Below the pieces are notes generated by a model, which saw only the letters and a list, made by a program, of their open reading frames with translations, was not told the origin of the DNA and made no database searches. This document shows positions 23,171-31,247 of a DNA stretch of 64,000 bases, piece by piece. The position numbers and the translations under genes are program-made. Source of the DNA: Bacteroidetes bacterium UBA4416 (GTDB lineage Bacteria; Bacteroidota; Bacteroidia; B-17B0; Aurantibacillaceae). The DNA lies in assembly GCA_002390745.1 (NCBI GenBank), contig DGQK01000067.1, positions 51,862 to 115,861 of the forward strand, written 5' to 3'. The stretch's first letter is position 1. Each line of letters opens with the position of its first letter.

Positions 23171-24025
23171 ATGCCGGTATTGGTACATCTGGCCGACGAG
23201 CGCGAATCGGCATCCATAAAAAAGAACGGGATCAAACCGGGCAAAGGCCGGCGGGGCATTTACTGCATGCCGGTCACCCAGAGCTTCTACATTTCTCACC
23301 AGTGGCTGCGCGAGCTCAAGCGCCGCGGCGTAAGAAGCTATGTAGGTGTTTACTTCAGGCTCGACAGCAACACGATGGTGTATGCGGGAAAATACAATCA
23401 AGAGCATAAACATATTTCGCTGGGAAAAGCCATCCGGGAGATCCGAAGCATGAAAGATCCCCTGGGCTATGAGCTGCTGATCGACCGGAAGATCGAAGCC
23501 AAAGAAATTGAAAGCATCCGGATGCTGCCTCAGAACATGGGCTGGCGCTATTTTCCGGCAAGCCATGAAAAAGGCATGCCCTGCTCCTGCCCCATGTGCC
23601 TGCCTCGTGGCGAGATCAAAGCCAAAAAACTGAGGGAAAAACTCGAACCTTCCCCGAAGCGCTCAACCTACCCGGAGCTCCTGGCAAAGATCCGTAAGGA
23701 GGAAGACCATGATGCCATAGAAACCCTGCTCTGGACGATCAGGGGAGACCGCCGCCGCGCCGACCCGAAGAACCTGATGTTCCTGCTTGATAAAGGGTCG
23801 GATGATATTAACCGCCAGCTTGCATTGGCCCTCGGTGTATTCAGGCATAAGCATACGCGCAGCTGCCTGAGCATACTTTTGACCATGCCTGATGAAGAAA
23901 CCAGGGAAAATGCGGCTTCCAGTCTGCTGAGCCTGTATGGCAAAGAGGAGGAATCCTTTCTGCGCACGCTGAAGGATGTCGCTATCAAACGGGTCCTTGA
24001 CGAATGGAACAGCGAAAAAAAATAA
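23171..24025 (+). CDS. Putative ADP-ribosyltransferase-like domain with CxCxxC and helical repeats
   Basis: This is a 284-residue basic protein. The N-terminus reads LVHLADERESASIKKNGIKP (H6), RRGIYCMPV (Y31) and GYELLIDRKIEAKEIESI (E101). This spacing and context resemble the H-Y-E arrangement of ADP-ribosyltransferase folds such as DarT and KptA relatives (a strand with His, an NGI/NGL turn, then a GIY strand and a final E-rich strand). Residues 138-143 are CSCPMC, a possible metal site. The C-terminal ~115 residues form helical, HEAT-like repeats (LLWTIRGDRRRADPKNLMFL, QLALALGVFRHKHTRSCLSI). No activity is proven. It is encoded 2 bp after a small acidic protein. Confidence 0.6.
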   Translation: MPVLVHLADERESASIKKNGIKPGKGRRGIYCMPVTQSFYISHQWLRELKRRGVRSYVGVYFRLDSNTMVYAGKYNQEHKHISLGKAIREIRSMKDPLGYELLIDRKIEAKEIESIRMLPQNMGWRYFPASHEKGMPCSCPMCLPRGEIKAKKLREKLEPSPKRSTYPELLAKIRKEEDHDAIETLLWTIRGDRRRADPKNLMFLLDKGSDDINRQLALALGVFRHKHTRSCLSILLTMPDEETRENAASSLLSLYGKEEESFLRTLKDVAIKRVLDEWNSEKK

Positions 24026-24058
24026 TTCCTATCTTTAAAACACGTAAAAATAAAGACC

Positions 24059-24448
24059 ATGTTTACCATTGAACAGATTCAGGCGGCACACGCCAAGGTC
24101 AAATCAGGCGCGGACTTCCCGCGTTACATCAAAGACCTCAGCACTTTAGGAGTGAGCTCTTATGAAACCTTTGTCGGCGACGGCCACACCGATTTCAAAG
24201 GCAGCGACAGCTATCGTGTTTCAACACCTGCCAAATACGATACGCTCAGCATTGCCCCGCAAAGCGACGTGGAGCGCTTCAGGAGCGATCTCAAAGCCCA
24301 CCAGAAAGGCCAGACGGACTACCCGGCTTTTTGCCGCGACTGTGCGGCATCGGGCATCGAAAAATGGGCGGTGTCTATGGATGCGCTTACCTGCAGCTAT
24401 TACGACACGGCAGGCAATCTGATGCTCACGGAGCAGATCCCACAATAG
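24059..24448 (+). CDS. DUF1398 family protein
   Basis: This is a 129-residue protein. Its pattern (MFTIEQIQAAHAKVKSGADF, YIKDLSTLGVSSYETFVGDG, CRDCAASGIEKWAVSMDALT) matches the DUF1398/YbcV-like family, sometimes labelled phage envelope protein without functional support. No signal peptide is present. It lies 33 bp after the ART-like gene and may be in the same transcript; TATCTTTA near 24030 is one base from a -7 box and could instead give it its own promoter. Function is unknown. Confidence 0.75.
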   Translation: MFTIEQIQAAHAKVKSGADFPRYIKDLSTLGVSSYETFVGDGHTDFKGSDSYRVSTPAKYDTLSIAPQSDVERFRSDLKAHQKGQTDYPAFCRDCAASGIEKWAVSMDALTCSYYDTAGNLMLTEQIPQ

Positions 24449-24486
24449 ACGTTCTCACCTATTTCCTTCATTTCATATTTTTTTGA

Positions 24487-24960
24487 ATGACGACACCTGC
24501 CCATATTGCCAAACACCTGCGCGAACTTCATGTTGGAGGTAACACCACCGGCAACAATCTCAGGGATGCGGTGTCGGATGTTTCCTGGAAGCAGGCTACC
24601 TTAAAGATCGGTTCTTTCAACACCATTGCGGTGCTTGTATTCCATGTCAATTATTACGTCAGCGCCGTGCTTAAAGTAGTGCAGGGCGGCCCGCTCGACG
24701 CCCACGACAGCCTTAGCTTCGATCTTCAACCCATCAGGGATGAAAACGACTGGCACACGCTCGTGGCCAAATGCCTGGGAGACGCCGAAGCCCTGGCCAC
24801 CCTTCTCGAACAGATGCCCGAAGAGCGCCTTTGGGAAACGTTTGTCAAAGAAGCATACGGCACCTACTACCGTAATCTGCACGGCGTTATTGAGCACACG
24901 TATTATCACCTGGGGCAGATCGCGATCCTGAAGAAGCTCCTGAAGGATCAGGGCGCCTGA
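24487..24960 (+). CDS. DinB-like four-helix protein (DUF1572-type)
   Basis: This is a 157-residue protein with three histidine-containing helices typical of the DinB/YfiT superfamily: IAVLVFHVNYYVSAVL, the middle helix, and the C-terminal NLHGVIEHTYYHLGQIAIL. These usually bind a metal ion. Members act as thiol transferases or are of unknown function; no specific reaction can be given. Start at ATG 24487. Confidence 0.75.
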   Translation: MTTPAHIAKHLRELHVGGNTTGNNLRDAVSDVSWKQATLKIGSFNTIAVLVFHVNYYVSAVLKVVQGGPLDAHDSLSFDLQPIRDENDWHTLVAKCLGDAEALATLLEQMPEERLWETFVKEAYGTYYRNLHGVIEHTYYHLGQIAILKKLLKDQGA

Positions 24961-25049
24961 TCATTTGTTTTGATGCCCCGCACTTAAAACCGGGAAAAAT
25001 TTCAACAAAGCTTCGTACCTTTAGGTATCCCCAATTAACCGGCACCCGT

Positions 25050-25655
25050 ATGAAGCCGCTGATCATTCTTCTTCTTTTGATGTTTGTATGCAATGCGTAT
25101 TCCCAGGCCGATTCATCAGCCGTAATTAAAGTATGCTTCCTCTATGGCTCCAAACCTAAACGGACATGCAAAAACACCGAGTTTAAATCCTTTGGCGGCC
25201 TTCATGGGGGGCACGTATCCATACAAGCCGGTGATACGGATTACGGCTTCGGCCCTACGGTTATGCCTGTACACCTTTTTCCGAAACGCCGCAGGCAATC
25301 GGCCTTTGAGGCACGGGACCTGAAGGGCGGAGAACGGTATAGCGCCGGAAACAAAACCCTGATCATTGTAATTCCCGTTTCGCAAAAACAGCTGTTGGCG
25401 CTCGACAGCCTCCATAAGGCCTACTGCCGGATAGCTCCCTACGATTATGCCTTCTTCGGGATGCGTTGCGCCTCTGCCACCCAAGACATTCTGGCCCATA
25501 TTGGTATTGTCAAAAGAAAAAGCAGGATTGCTACTATCCTGACAGCTTTCTATCCGAAACGCCTGCGAAAGCGTCTTTCCAAACAGGCAAGTGCCAATGG
25601 CTACCGCGTCGTGCGTACCGAAGGAAAACCTACACGGAAATGGGAAAAGGATTAG
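25050..25655 (+). CDS. Exported protein, possible permuted NlpC/P60-like fold
   Basis: This is a 201-residue protein with a signal peptide (about 1-20, ending AYSQA). GLHGGHVSIQAG (H55) is followed later by YDYAFFGMRCASATQDIL (C140). A His in a GGHVSI strand preceding a Cys in an N-terminal helix cap is the order seen in permuted papain-like (YiiX/LRAT-type NlpC/P60) enzymes, so a cysteine hydrolase acting outside the cytoplasm is conceivable. The C-terminus is strongly basic (FYPKRLRKRLSKQ). A 28-codon frame encoding a single membrane helix overlaps its 3' end. Confidence 0.6.
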   Translation: MKPLIILLLLMFVCNAYSQADSSAVIKVCFLYGSKPKRTCKNTEFKSFGGLHGGHVSIQAGDTDYGFGPTVMPVHLFPKRRRQSAFEARDLKGGERYSAGNKTLIIVIPVSQKQLLALDSLHKAYCRIAPYDYAFFGMRCASATQDILAHIGIVKRKSRIATILTAFYPKRLRKRLSKQASANGYRVVRTEGKPTRKWEKD

Positions 25656-25726
25656 CAGGCCTCGTTGTTTTCTTTATACTTGTTGCCGATATTCTGTTTT
25701 TAAGAAATTACTATTTGATGCATTGA
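25640..25726 (+). CDS. Candidate 28-residue single-helix membrane peptide
   Basis: An ATG at 25640 opens MGKGLAGLVVFFILVADILF and 8 further residues to a TGA at 25726. It overlaps the end of the preceding gene by 16 bp in another frame, an arrangement suited to translational coupling. The product is almost entirely one hydrophobic helix with a positive N-terminus and an RNYY sequence after the helix. It is shorter than most annotation limits. No homologue is recognised and it may be chance. Confidence 0.35.
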   Translation: MGKGLAGLVVFFILVADILFLRNYYLMH

Positions 25727-25802
25727 CCGGGGTGTAACCCGTTGAGTTGATTCTCTCGATTTTTCAGATCCGGCGGCAATTCCATTATGGGCTTTTGGAA
25801 AC

Positions 25803-26465
25803 TTAACGCCTTTTGTGCCGGAAGCCCTTTAGCATCAGCCAAACTCCGAAGCTGAGCTCAAACAGGCCACCGGGCAGCGACAGGAGAATGCCCACAGGGT
25901 ATCCGAACAATTCAAGGCATGAACCCAGCGCCAGCAGGATATAACCCAGCAGGCCCAGGATGGCCAGTGACGCCGGCACCAGGCCGGTTTTAAAAAGCAA
26001 ATGGCAAAAAGGAAGACTACCCAGGCCAAGAATAAGCATGGCCAGCTGATAGGCCCAGAAATTTGTCTGAGTCGCCATTTGAAAGAAAAAATCTGTACAG
26101 GTTGGATCGGCCAGGTTGGTTTTGGCTTGCTCTGCACTCAGTGTATACAACAACAGCAAGCCGATCAGGCCTACGATCAGGATCAGGGCTTCCATTACTC
26201 TTGCGGCCAGATACCAAAGCCCTGCGCGCGGATGATAGCGTTTTAATACAGGATACAGAACAATGGCGATCGCTGTAACCGTGATGGAGTTGAGCACCAG
26301 GAGCAGCGCCCCGGTGATGAGCTGTGGCCTGGCAGAAGCAAGTAAGGGCAGATCATCCGGCCCATTGCCAAGCGAGGCGATGAGGTTGCTGCCGATGCCA
26401 TAAGCAAGCAGCGGAATGAGGAACAGGGCTCCGGCCAGGCGAGCCGGCTTTTGGTTGAAATGCAT
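25803..26465 (-). CDS. DUF4386-type polytopic membrane protein
   Basis: This is a 220-residue protein with six hydrophobic helices. It begins NQKPARLAGALFLIPLLAYG and ends in a basic FRHKRR tail. The pattern (a first helix after xxARxAGxxFL, then PxLxxxHxxxGLWYLAARVMEALIL and later LPFCHLLFKTGLVPASLAILG) fits DUF4386, a family of unknown function found in many soil bacteria. It is transcribed opposite to its neighbours. Confidence 0.75.
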   Translation of the reverse strand: MHFNQKPARLAGALFLIPLLAYGIGSNLIASLGNGPDDLPLLASARPQLITGALLLVLNSITVTAIAIVLYPVLKRYHPRAGLWYLAARVMEALILIVGLIGLLLLYTLSAEQAKTNLADPTCTDFFFQMATQTNFWAYQLAMLILGLGSLPFCHLLFKTGLVPASLAILGLLGYILLALGSCLELFGYPVGILLSLPGGLFELSFGVWLMLKGFRHKRR

Positions 26466-26976
26466 GAGTTGTTGGTTTTAAGGCCTGCAAGGTATGGCTC
26501 CGTTTTGCCAGGTTTCATTAACTTCGGTTAAGAAATGCAGGGCTTTTGCCAGCTATGCTTTATGACGTAGAGTCTTCTCTTCCGGCCTCTATCGATCTTA
26601 TTTTTGAGTGCCTGCTGTCCCATCTTACCGCGGTGAAAGAATGTCAGGTTGAGCCGCTCCCTGGAAAAGGAAAATAGAGGTCCGCAGGCTTCTGTTAGCA
26701 CCGCCGCTGGTAAAGGTAAACTCCTGGTATTTTTCCGCTGGTCCTTATTTCTGACCGTAGAGCACTCCATAAAAAAGCCTGCTAAGACGGGACTTAGCAG
26801 GCTATGCAGTTCTTTTTCAAGGTTATTATATATGAATAATAATGCCTTTGTGGATACCTGTATTCATGGTGAATGGTTAGTTTATTGTAAATTTCAGATA
26901 ATCCCCCCCAAAAGGGAAGGGTGCCAGCCCCCCAATTTGGCTTTTAACGTTTCTTTTTCTACCTTGTAATATCCAA
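26466..26976. other. 511-bp gene-poor stretch
   Basis: No convincing gene. On the plus strand a 40-codon frame (ATG 26555 to TAG 26675) reads MLYDVESSLPASIDLIFECL and onward, which looks protein-like and could be the remnant of a longer gene. A terminator hairpin lies at 26776-26803, and a palindromic TTATTAT/ATAATAA pair at 26823-26842. TACCTTGT near 26961 is one base from a -7 box and could drive the histidine kinase gene. Confidence 0.4.
26776..26803. terminator. Hairpin, probable intrinsic terminator
   Basis: Perfect 11-bp stem AGCCTGCTAAG/CTTAGCAGGCT with a 6-nt loop. An A6 run precedes it and TTCTTTTT follows 7 nt after, so it could act in either direction. No flanking gene clearly needs it, which supports a former or unrecognised transcription unit here. 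Confidence 0.6.
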
Positions 26977-28938
26977 ATGCGTAAACTAGTCCTTATCCTT
27001 GGTTTATTTTTTACTGTTTGTGCCAGTGCCCAGTATACAAATAAAATTACGCAGCGCCTTAAAAACCTGCGGGAGCTGGCATATTCCGATTCTTTGGGTC
27101 TCTTCCGGGAAGGAGAAGAGGTAATCCGTTTGGTGAGGGGAACACCCGAGGAAGCCGCTATTTCGGATGTGTATCTTTATTTTGGGAACTACTTTTACTA
27201 CACGCGCAACATCGACCGCGCCCGGGCGTATTTTACCAAAGCCAACAAACAGGCCGTTCTTACCAAAAACCGCCACATCCAGGACCTCTCCATCGTGAGG
27301 CTGGTATTTATTGATAATGAAGAGGGCTTGAACGATAACGCGGAAGGCCAGCTGACCGAAATGCTCGCGGAAGCCAAGGAAAAAAAGGACCACGAGAACA
27401 CCCTGGAAATCATCAACTTCCTTGGTATTTTAAAAGAACGCGAAAATCGTCTGCAGGATGCCATTAAACTCTACATCGAAGGCCTCTACCTGGCGGAAAC
27501 CTATAACCTGGGGCACTACGCCGGTGTATTCAGGAACAACCTCGGCCTCATGAAGCTTTACGCCGGGCAGTTCGACGAGGCGCTGGTGGATTTTGAAAAA
27601 GGACTGGTGATCGCCAAAAAAGAAAATGAGAAGAACCTGATGAGCCATATCCAGATCAATGTGGGCCTGGTAAACCTTATCAAGGACAGCACAAAAACGG
27701 CGCTCCGCATGTTCAACGATGTCATTAGCCACTCCCGCAAAAACAACCATCCCCGCGAGCTGGCCAGCATCTTTGTAAACGTAGGTGCGGCATTCAACAA
27801 CACCGGCAGGCCTGAGATGGCCCTGTTCTACATGGATTCCGCAATTACCGTGTTGGAAGACCACAACATGTACGTAGAGCTTACCAAGGCTTATCTGGGA
27901 AAGACAGATGTGCTCCTGAGGCTCAAAAAGCCTTCTGAAGCAAGGAAATCGCTGGAGCGGGTTTCACAGCTCACCGATATTACCAATAACCTGGAGGATA
28001 AGTCGTCGCGCTTTATGATGCTGTATGAGATCGAAAAACAGGAAAAAAATTACAAAGCCGCTCTCGAAAGCTATGAAACCTACAAATCGCTGAAAGACAG
28101 CCTGAACGAGCTCCTCAACAGCAAAGTCGTGCAGGGCCTTCAGCTGAAATACAACGTGCAGAAAAAAGAAATAGAGCTGGAAAAGGAACGGTCGAAAAGC
28201 CTGGTGCTCGAGAAAAAAAACCAGGACGAGCGCTTTATCCGCTACCTCACCATTTTTGTTTCAGCCATCGCCCTGATCCTGATCCTGGGCCTGGTGTGGG
28301 TGTTGTATTCACGTAAGGTCCGCGAAAAACAAGAGCTCTTCAGCCAGCAACTTATTGAGAAGATCGAAGAGGACCGGTCGAGGATCTCCATGGACCTGCA
28401 CGACGATATCGGCCAGTCGCTGTCGATGCTGAAATCGAAGATCGCCTCGGTAAAAACAGAAAGTGGAGAGGATGAGAAGATCCTGGAGTCCGGGCTTTCG
28501 CGGGTGATCGAGCAGACCCGTGAAATTTCCAGAAGCCTGTATCCATCCTACCTCGAGAAAATAGGCCTGGTGCGCTCGGTGGCAAGCCTCTCCGAAAATG
28601 TGCAGTCCTCTACAGGCATCGAATGCAGCTTCGAGATCACCGATAAGGTGGAAGACCTCTCCCTCAATGTAAAGACACACCTCTACCGCATCCTCCAGGA
28701 GTGCACCAACAATACCATTAAGCATTCGGGAGCCACGGCCCTTAAGATATCCATCATCGAAAAAAACGGCGAGTTCACCATGATTTACCAGGACAACGGC
28801 AGCGGCTTTGGAAGCAAGCAGCAAAAGGGCCTGGGCATCCTCTCCATGAAGGAGCGCGCCAAAATCATCAACGGAACCGTTTCCTTCGATGATAAAGGTA
28901 ATAAGAGCTTCAAACTCGTGCTCAAATTCAAATCCTAA
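26977..28938 (+). CDS. TPR-containing sensor histidine kinase (HisKA_3 type)
   Basis: This is a 653-residue protein. Signal peptide about 1-18; a large periplasmic helical region with tetratricopeptide-like repeats (about 20-400); a coiled segment; a transmembrane helix at about 423-445; then the dimerisation/phosphoacceptor helix RISMDLHDDIGQSLSML with H475; and a HATPase domain with N box LQECTNNTIKHS, G boxes YQDNGSGFG and KGLGILSMKERA. This is the NarX-like class of kinases partnering LuxR-type regulators, and such a regulator is encoded 16 bp downstream. The signal is unknown. Confidence 0.92.
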   Translation: MRKLVLILGLFFTVCASAQYTNKITQRLKNLRELAYSDSLGLFREGEEVIRLVRGTPEEAAISDVYLYFGNYFYYTRNIDRARAYFTKANKQAVLTKNRHIQDLSIVRLVFIDNEEGLNDNAEGQLTEMLAEAKEKKDHENTLEIINFLGILKERENRLQDAIKLYIEGLYLAETYNLGHYAGVFRNNLGLMKLYAGQFDEALVDFEKGLVIAKKENEKNLMSHIQINVGLVNLIKDSTKTALRMFNDVISHSRKNNHPRELASIFVNVGAAFNNTGRPEMALFYMDSAITVLEDHNMYVELTKAYLGKTDVLLRLKKPSEARKSLERVSQLTDITNNLEDKSSRFMMLYEIEKQEKNYKAALESYETYKSLKDSLNELLNSKVVQGLQLKYNVQKKEIELEKERSKSLVLEKKNQDERFIRYLTIFVSAIALILILGLVWVLYSRKVREKQELFSQQLIEKIEEDRSRISMDLHDDIGQSLSMLKSKIASVKTESGEDEKILESGLSRVIEQTREISRSLYPSYLEKIGLVRSVASLSENVQSSTGIECSFEITDKVEDLSLNVKTHLYRILQECTNNTIKHSGATALKISIIEKNGEFTMIYQDNGSGFGSKQQKGLGILSMKERAKIINGTVSFDDKGNKSFKLVLKFKS

Positions 28939-28954
28939 TCTCCCGGACCGACCT

Positions 28955-29629
28955 ATGAAAACCGTAAACTCAATCCTCATCGCCGACGATCATCCTATTT
29001 TCAGAATGGGGCTTAAAGATATTTTGAACCGGGTATTTCCAAAGGCCAGAATTTATGAATGCCACAACGGCGCAGAGGCCTTTGACAGCATCCTGAAACA
29101 CGATCCCGAAATCTCTATCCTCGATATCAACATGCCGGAGATCAATGGTCTGGACGTTTGTAAAAATGTTCTCAAACAAAAGCCGGATGCCCGTATCATC
29201 ATCCTCACCATGTACAGCGAAAAGGAAATGATCAAGAATGCGATGCTTTCCGGGGCTTTGGGTTACATCCTGAAAGACAATGCCGTGGACGAGATCACCG
29301 AGTGCGTGCAAACGGTGCTCGATGGCGAAAAGTACATGGGCATTGCCATGCAACCTCATCACAAGGAGCTGAGCGTGGAAGACAAAAAGAAAAAGCAATT
29401 GCTCGATGGCCTGAAATCCCTGAGCCACGCGGAATTGAAAACGTTGAAACTGGTAAGCCAGAATAAAACCTCGAAAGAAATTTCGGAGCTCCTGTTCCTT
29501 TCCGAAAAAACCATTGAGAACTACCGCTCCCGCATCTGCCAGAAGCTCGACCTGCCGCCACGCAACAACAGCCTGGTGATCTGGATCAGCGAGAACAAGA
29601 ACCTGTTGTCGTACATCAGCGAGTTTTAA
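28955..29629 (+). CDS. LuxR/NarL-family response regulator
   Basis: This is a 224-residue regulator. The receiver domain (about 5-125) has acidic pocket D11/D12, phosphoacceptor D57 (SILDINMPE) and the switch/lysine region YILKDNAVDE. The C-terminal LuxR helix-turn-helix (about 155-215) has LSHAELKTLKLVSQNKTSKEISELLFLSEKTIENYRSRI in segments. The start at 28955 is the first Met giving a normal receiver N-terminus. It lies 16 bp after the TPR histidine kinase gene and is its evident partner. Confidence 0.93.
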   Translation: MKTVNSILIADDHPIFRMGLKDILNRVFPKARIYECHNGAEAFDSILKHDPEISILDINMPEINGLDVCKNVLKQKPDARIIILTMYSEKEMIKNAMLSGALGYILKDNAVDEITECVQTVLDGEKYMGIAMQPHHKELSVEDKKKKQLLDGLKSLSHAELKTLKLVSQNKTSKEISELLFLSEKTIENYRSRICQKLDLPPRNNSLVIWISENKNLLSYISEF

Positions 29630-29702
29630 ATTAGTTCTCCCAGTGATTTCGAGAGCCTCAATCACCGCGCATCTTTATCTGAACGTAGATTCACCCAACA
29701 AA

Positions 29703-29732
29703 AAACCCGTCGCATTTTTTTGCAACGGGTTT
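29703..29732. terminator. Intrinsic terminator between response regulator and PiT genes
   Basis: Stem AAACCCGT-GCA/TGC-ACGGGTTT with one mismatch and a T-rich loop. On the minus strand it is followed by TTTTTTG, suiting the PiT gene, which ends at 29756. Confidence 0.75.
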
Positions 29733-29755
29733 CCGTATGTGTTTTAAAAAATGAT

Positions 29756-31150
29756 TTATCCAAGCAACCAGCGGAACAACAGGAACAGCCCGCAGGAGAG
29801 AGCGATCGTTACCGGCAGGGTAAGCACCCAGGCCAGCATGATGTTGATGATGGTTTTACGCTGTAAGTTCTTCAGGCCTTTTTTGGCCACCATGCTTCCT
29901 GCAATACCAGACGAAAGCATGTGTGTGGTACTTACCGGTGCGCCGTAAGCTGTTGCTACGCCAATACCGATGGAGGCAACGATTTCGGCACTGGCGCCCT
30001 GTGCATAGCTCATGTGCTGCTTTCCGATCTTCTCACCAATGGTTTTTACCACCCGCTTCCACCCTATCATGGTTCCCAGGCCCAGGGAGATAGAGATCAT
30101 GATGATGACCCAGCTTGGCGCATACTCGATCAGCTTTTTGGAAGCTTTGATCTCGTCTTTCAGTGTTTTCTGGTCATTGAGCGTTAAGGATAAGTTCTCT
30201 CCTTTGATCAGCTTTTCTGCATTCTTGGTAATCTTCACCACATCTTTGCGGAGGCTGAACCTCTCGGCCACAGCCACATCATTGGAGCTGTATTTTCCCG
30301 CCGTGCTGGTTTTGAAATGCTGGCTGTAAGAAATGATATCGTGGTAAGCAAATAACTCTTTTTCACCAAATTTGCTGGTGTCGGCTTTCAGAACCAGTTT
30401 CTCGATGCGATCTACATTTCCGTTGATGCTTTGCAGGTTCACACTTTCGTCGAGCGAGAATTGTGCCGGCAGGATCGCGATGAGGATCATCATGATGATG
30501 CCCACACCCTTTTGTCCGTCGTTCTGCCCGTGGAAAAAGCTTACCAGGCCGCAGGTGGCCCACAGCATCATCCTTACCCAAAGTGGCGGCACCTTGCCAG
30601 GAATCGGTTCTTTGTAAATAATATCATTTTTAATCAGGCGCTTGAAGATGAACATCACAATAATGGCCAGCGTAAAGCCGGCAAGCGGCGATACCAGCAG
30701 GGCCATACCGGTATCTTTGGCTTTATCCCAGTTTACGGCCGAAAGGCCCATGTCGCCCGGCAGGAAGTAAAACGCAATACCTATCCCTAAAATGGAGCCG
30801 ATAATGGTATGAGAGCTGGATGAAGGGATACCCAGGTACCAGGTTCCGAAGTTCCAGATAATGGCGCTCAGCAATAAGGCAAGGATCATGGCTACCCCGT
30901 GGTACACATTCGTATCTACGAGAACTTCCATCGGCAGGAGGTTTACAATGCCCATGGCTACCGTAATACCGCCCAGCAACACCCCGCAAAAGTTCAGAAT
31001 CCCCGAATACACTACCGCCACGGTAGGTTTCATACTGTTGGTATAGATCACTGTGGCTACTGCATTGGCCGTGTCGTGAAAACCGTTGATAAATTCAAAA
31101 AAACAGGCAAGGAGCAGGCAGATAACCAGTAGTACTATAATTGTCGTCAT
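29756..31150 (-). CDS. Inorganic phosphate transporter, PiT family
   Basis: This is a 464-residue inner-membrane protein that imports phosphate with a cation. The duplicated PiT signature is visible: GFHDTANAVATVIYTNSM near residue 25 and SFFHGQNDGQKGVGI near 205. About ten transmembrane helices are split by a soluble insertion (about 232-345) between the halves. Transcription ends at the hairpin at 29703-29732. A Pho-box-like direct repeat and a TACTTTTG promoter box lie upstream, suggesting induction by phosphate starvation. A DUF2490-type gene ends 98 bp upstream on the same strand. Confidence 0.92.
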   Translation of the reverse strand: MTTIIVLLVICLLLACFFEFINGFHDTANAVATVIYTNSMKPTVAVVYSGILNFCGVLLGGITVAMGIVNLLPMEVLVDTNVYHGVAMILALLLSAIIWNFGTWYLGIPSSSSHTIIGSILGIGIAFYFLPGDMGLSAVNWDKAKDTGMALLVSPLAGFTLAIIVMFIFKRLIKNDIIYKEPIPGKVPPLWVRMMLWATCGLVSFFHGQNDGQKGVGIIMMILIAILPAQFSLDESVNLQSINGNVDRIEKLVLKADTSKFGEKELFAYHDIISYSQHFKTSTAGKYSSNDVAVAERFSLRKDVVKITKNAEKLIKGENLSLTLNDQKTLKDEIKASKKLIEYAPSWVIIMISISLGLGTMIGWKRVVKTIGEKIGKQHMSYAQGASAEIVASIGIGVATAYGAPVSTTHMLSSGIAGSMVAKKGLKNLQRKTIINIMLAWVLTLPVTIALSCGLFLLFRWLLG

Positions 31151-31178
31151 ATAATTTTTCTTCTATTTAAAATTGACG

Positions 31179-31186
31179 CAAAAGTA
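31179..31186 (-). promoter_or_regulatory. TAnnTTTG -7 promoter box of PiT gene
   Basis: TACTTTTG on the minus strand (CAAAAGTA as written), 28 bp upstream of the PiT start. Confidence 0.55.
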
Positions 31187-31206
31187 GGATGTATTACTTT
31201 TTTCCA

Positions 31207-31224
31207 TGTTAAGCTAATGTTAAG
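31207..31224 (-). promoter_or_regulatory. Pho-box-like direct repeat upstream of phosphate transporter
   Basis: On the minus strand CTTAACA-TTAG-CTTAACA: two identical 7-bp units at 11-bp spacing, starting 20 bp upstream of the -7 box, where the -33 element would be. The architecture matches PhoB/PhoP boxes, and the downstream gene is a phosphate transporter. Confidence 0.55.
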
Positions 31225-31247
31225 TTAAAACTAATATCGCATTTGTC

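Noticed and set aside
26649..26969. 106-codon plus-strand frame upstream of the histidine kinase
   Set aside because: Low-complexity reading that runs through a terminator hairpin and palindrome; not protein-like.
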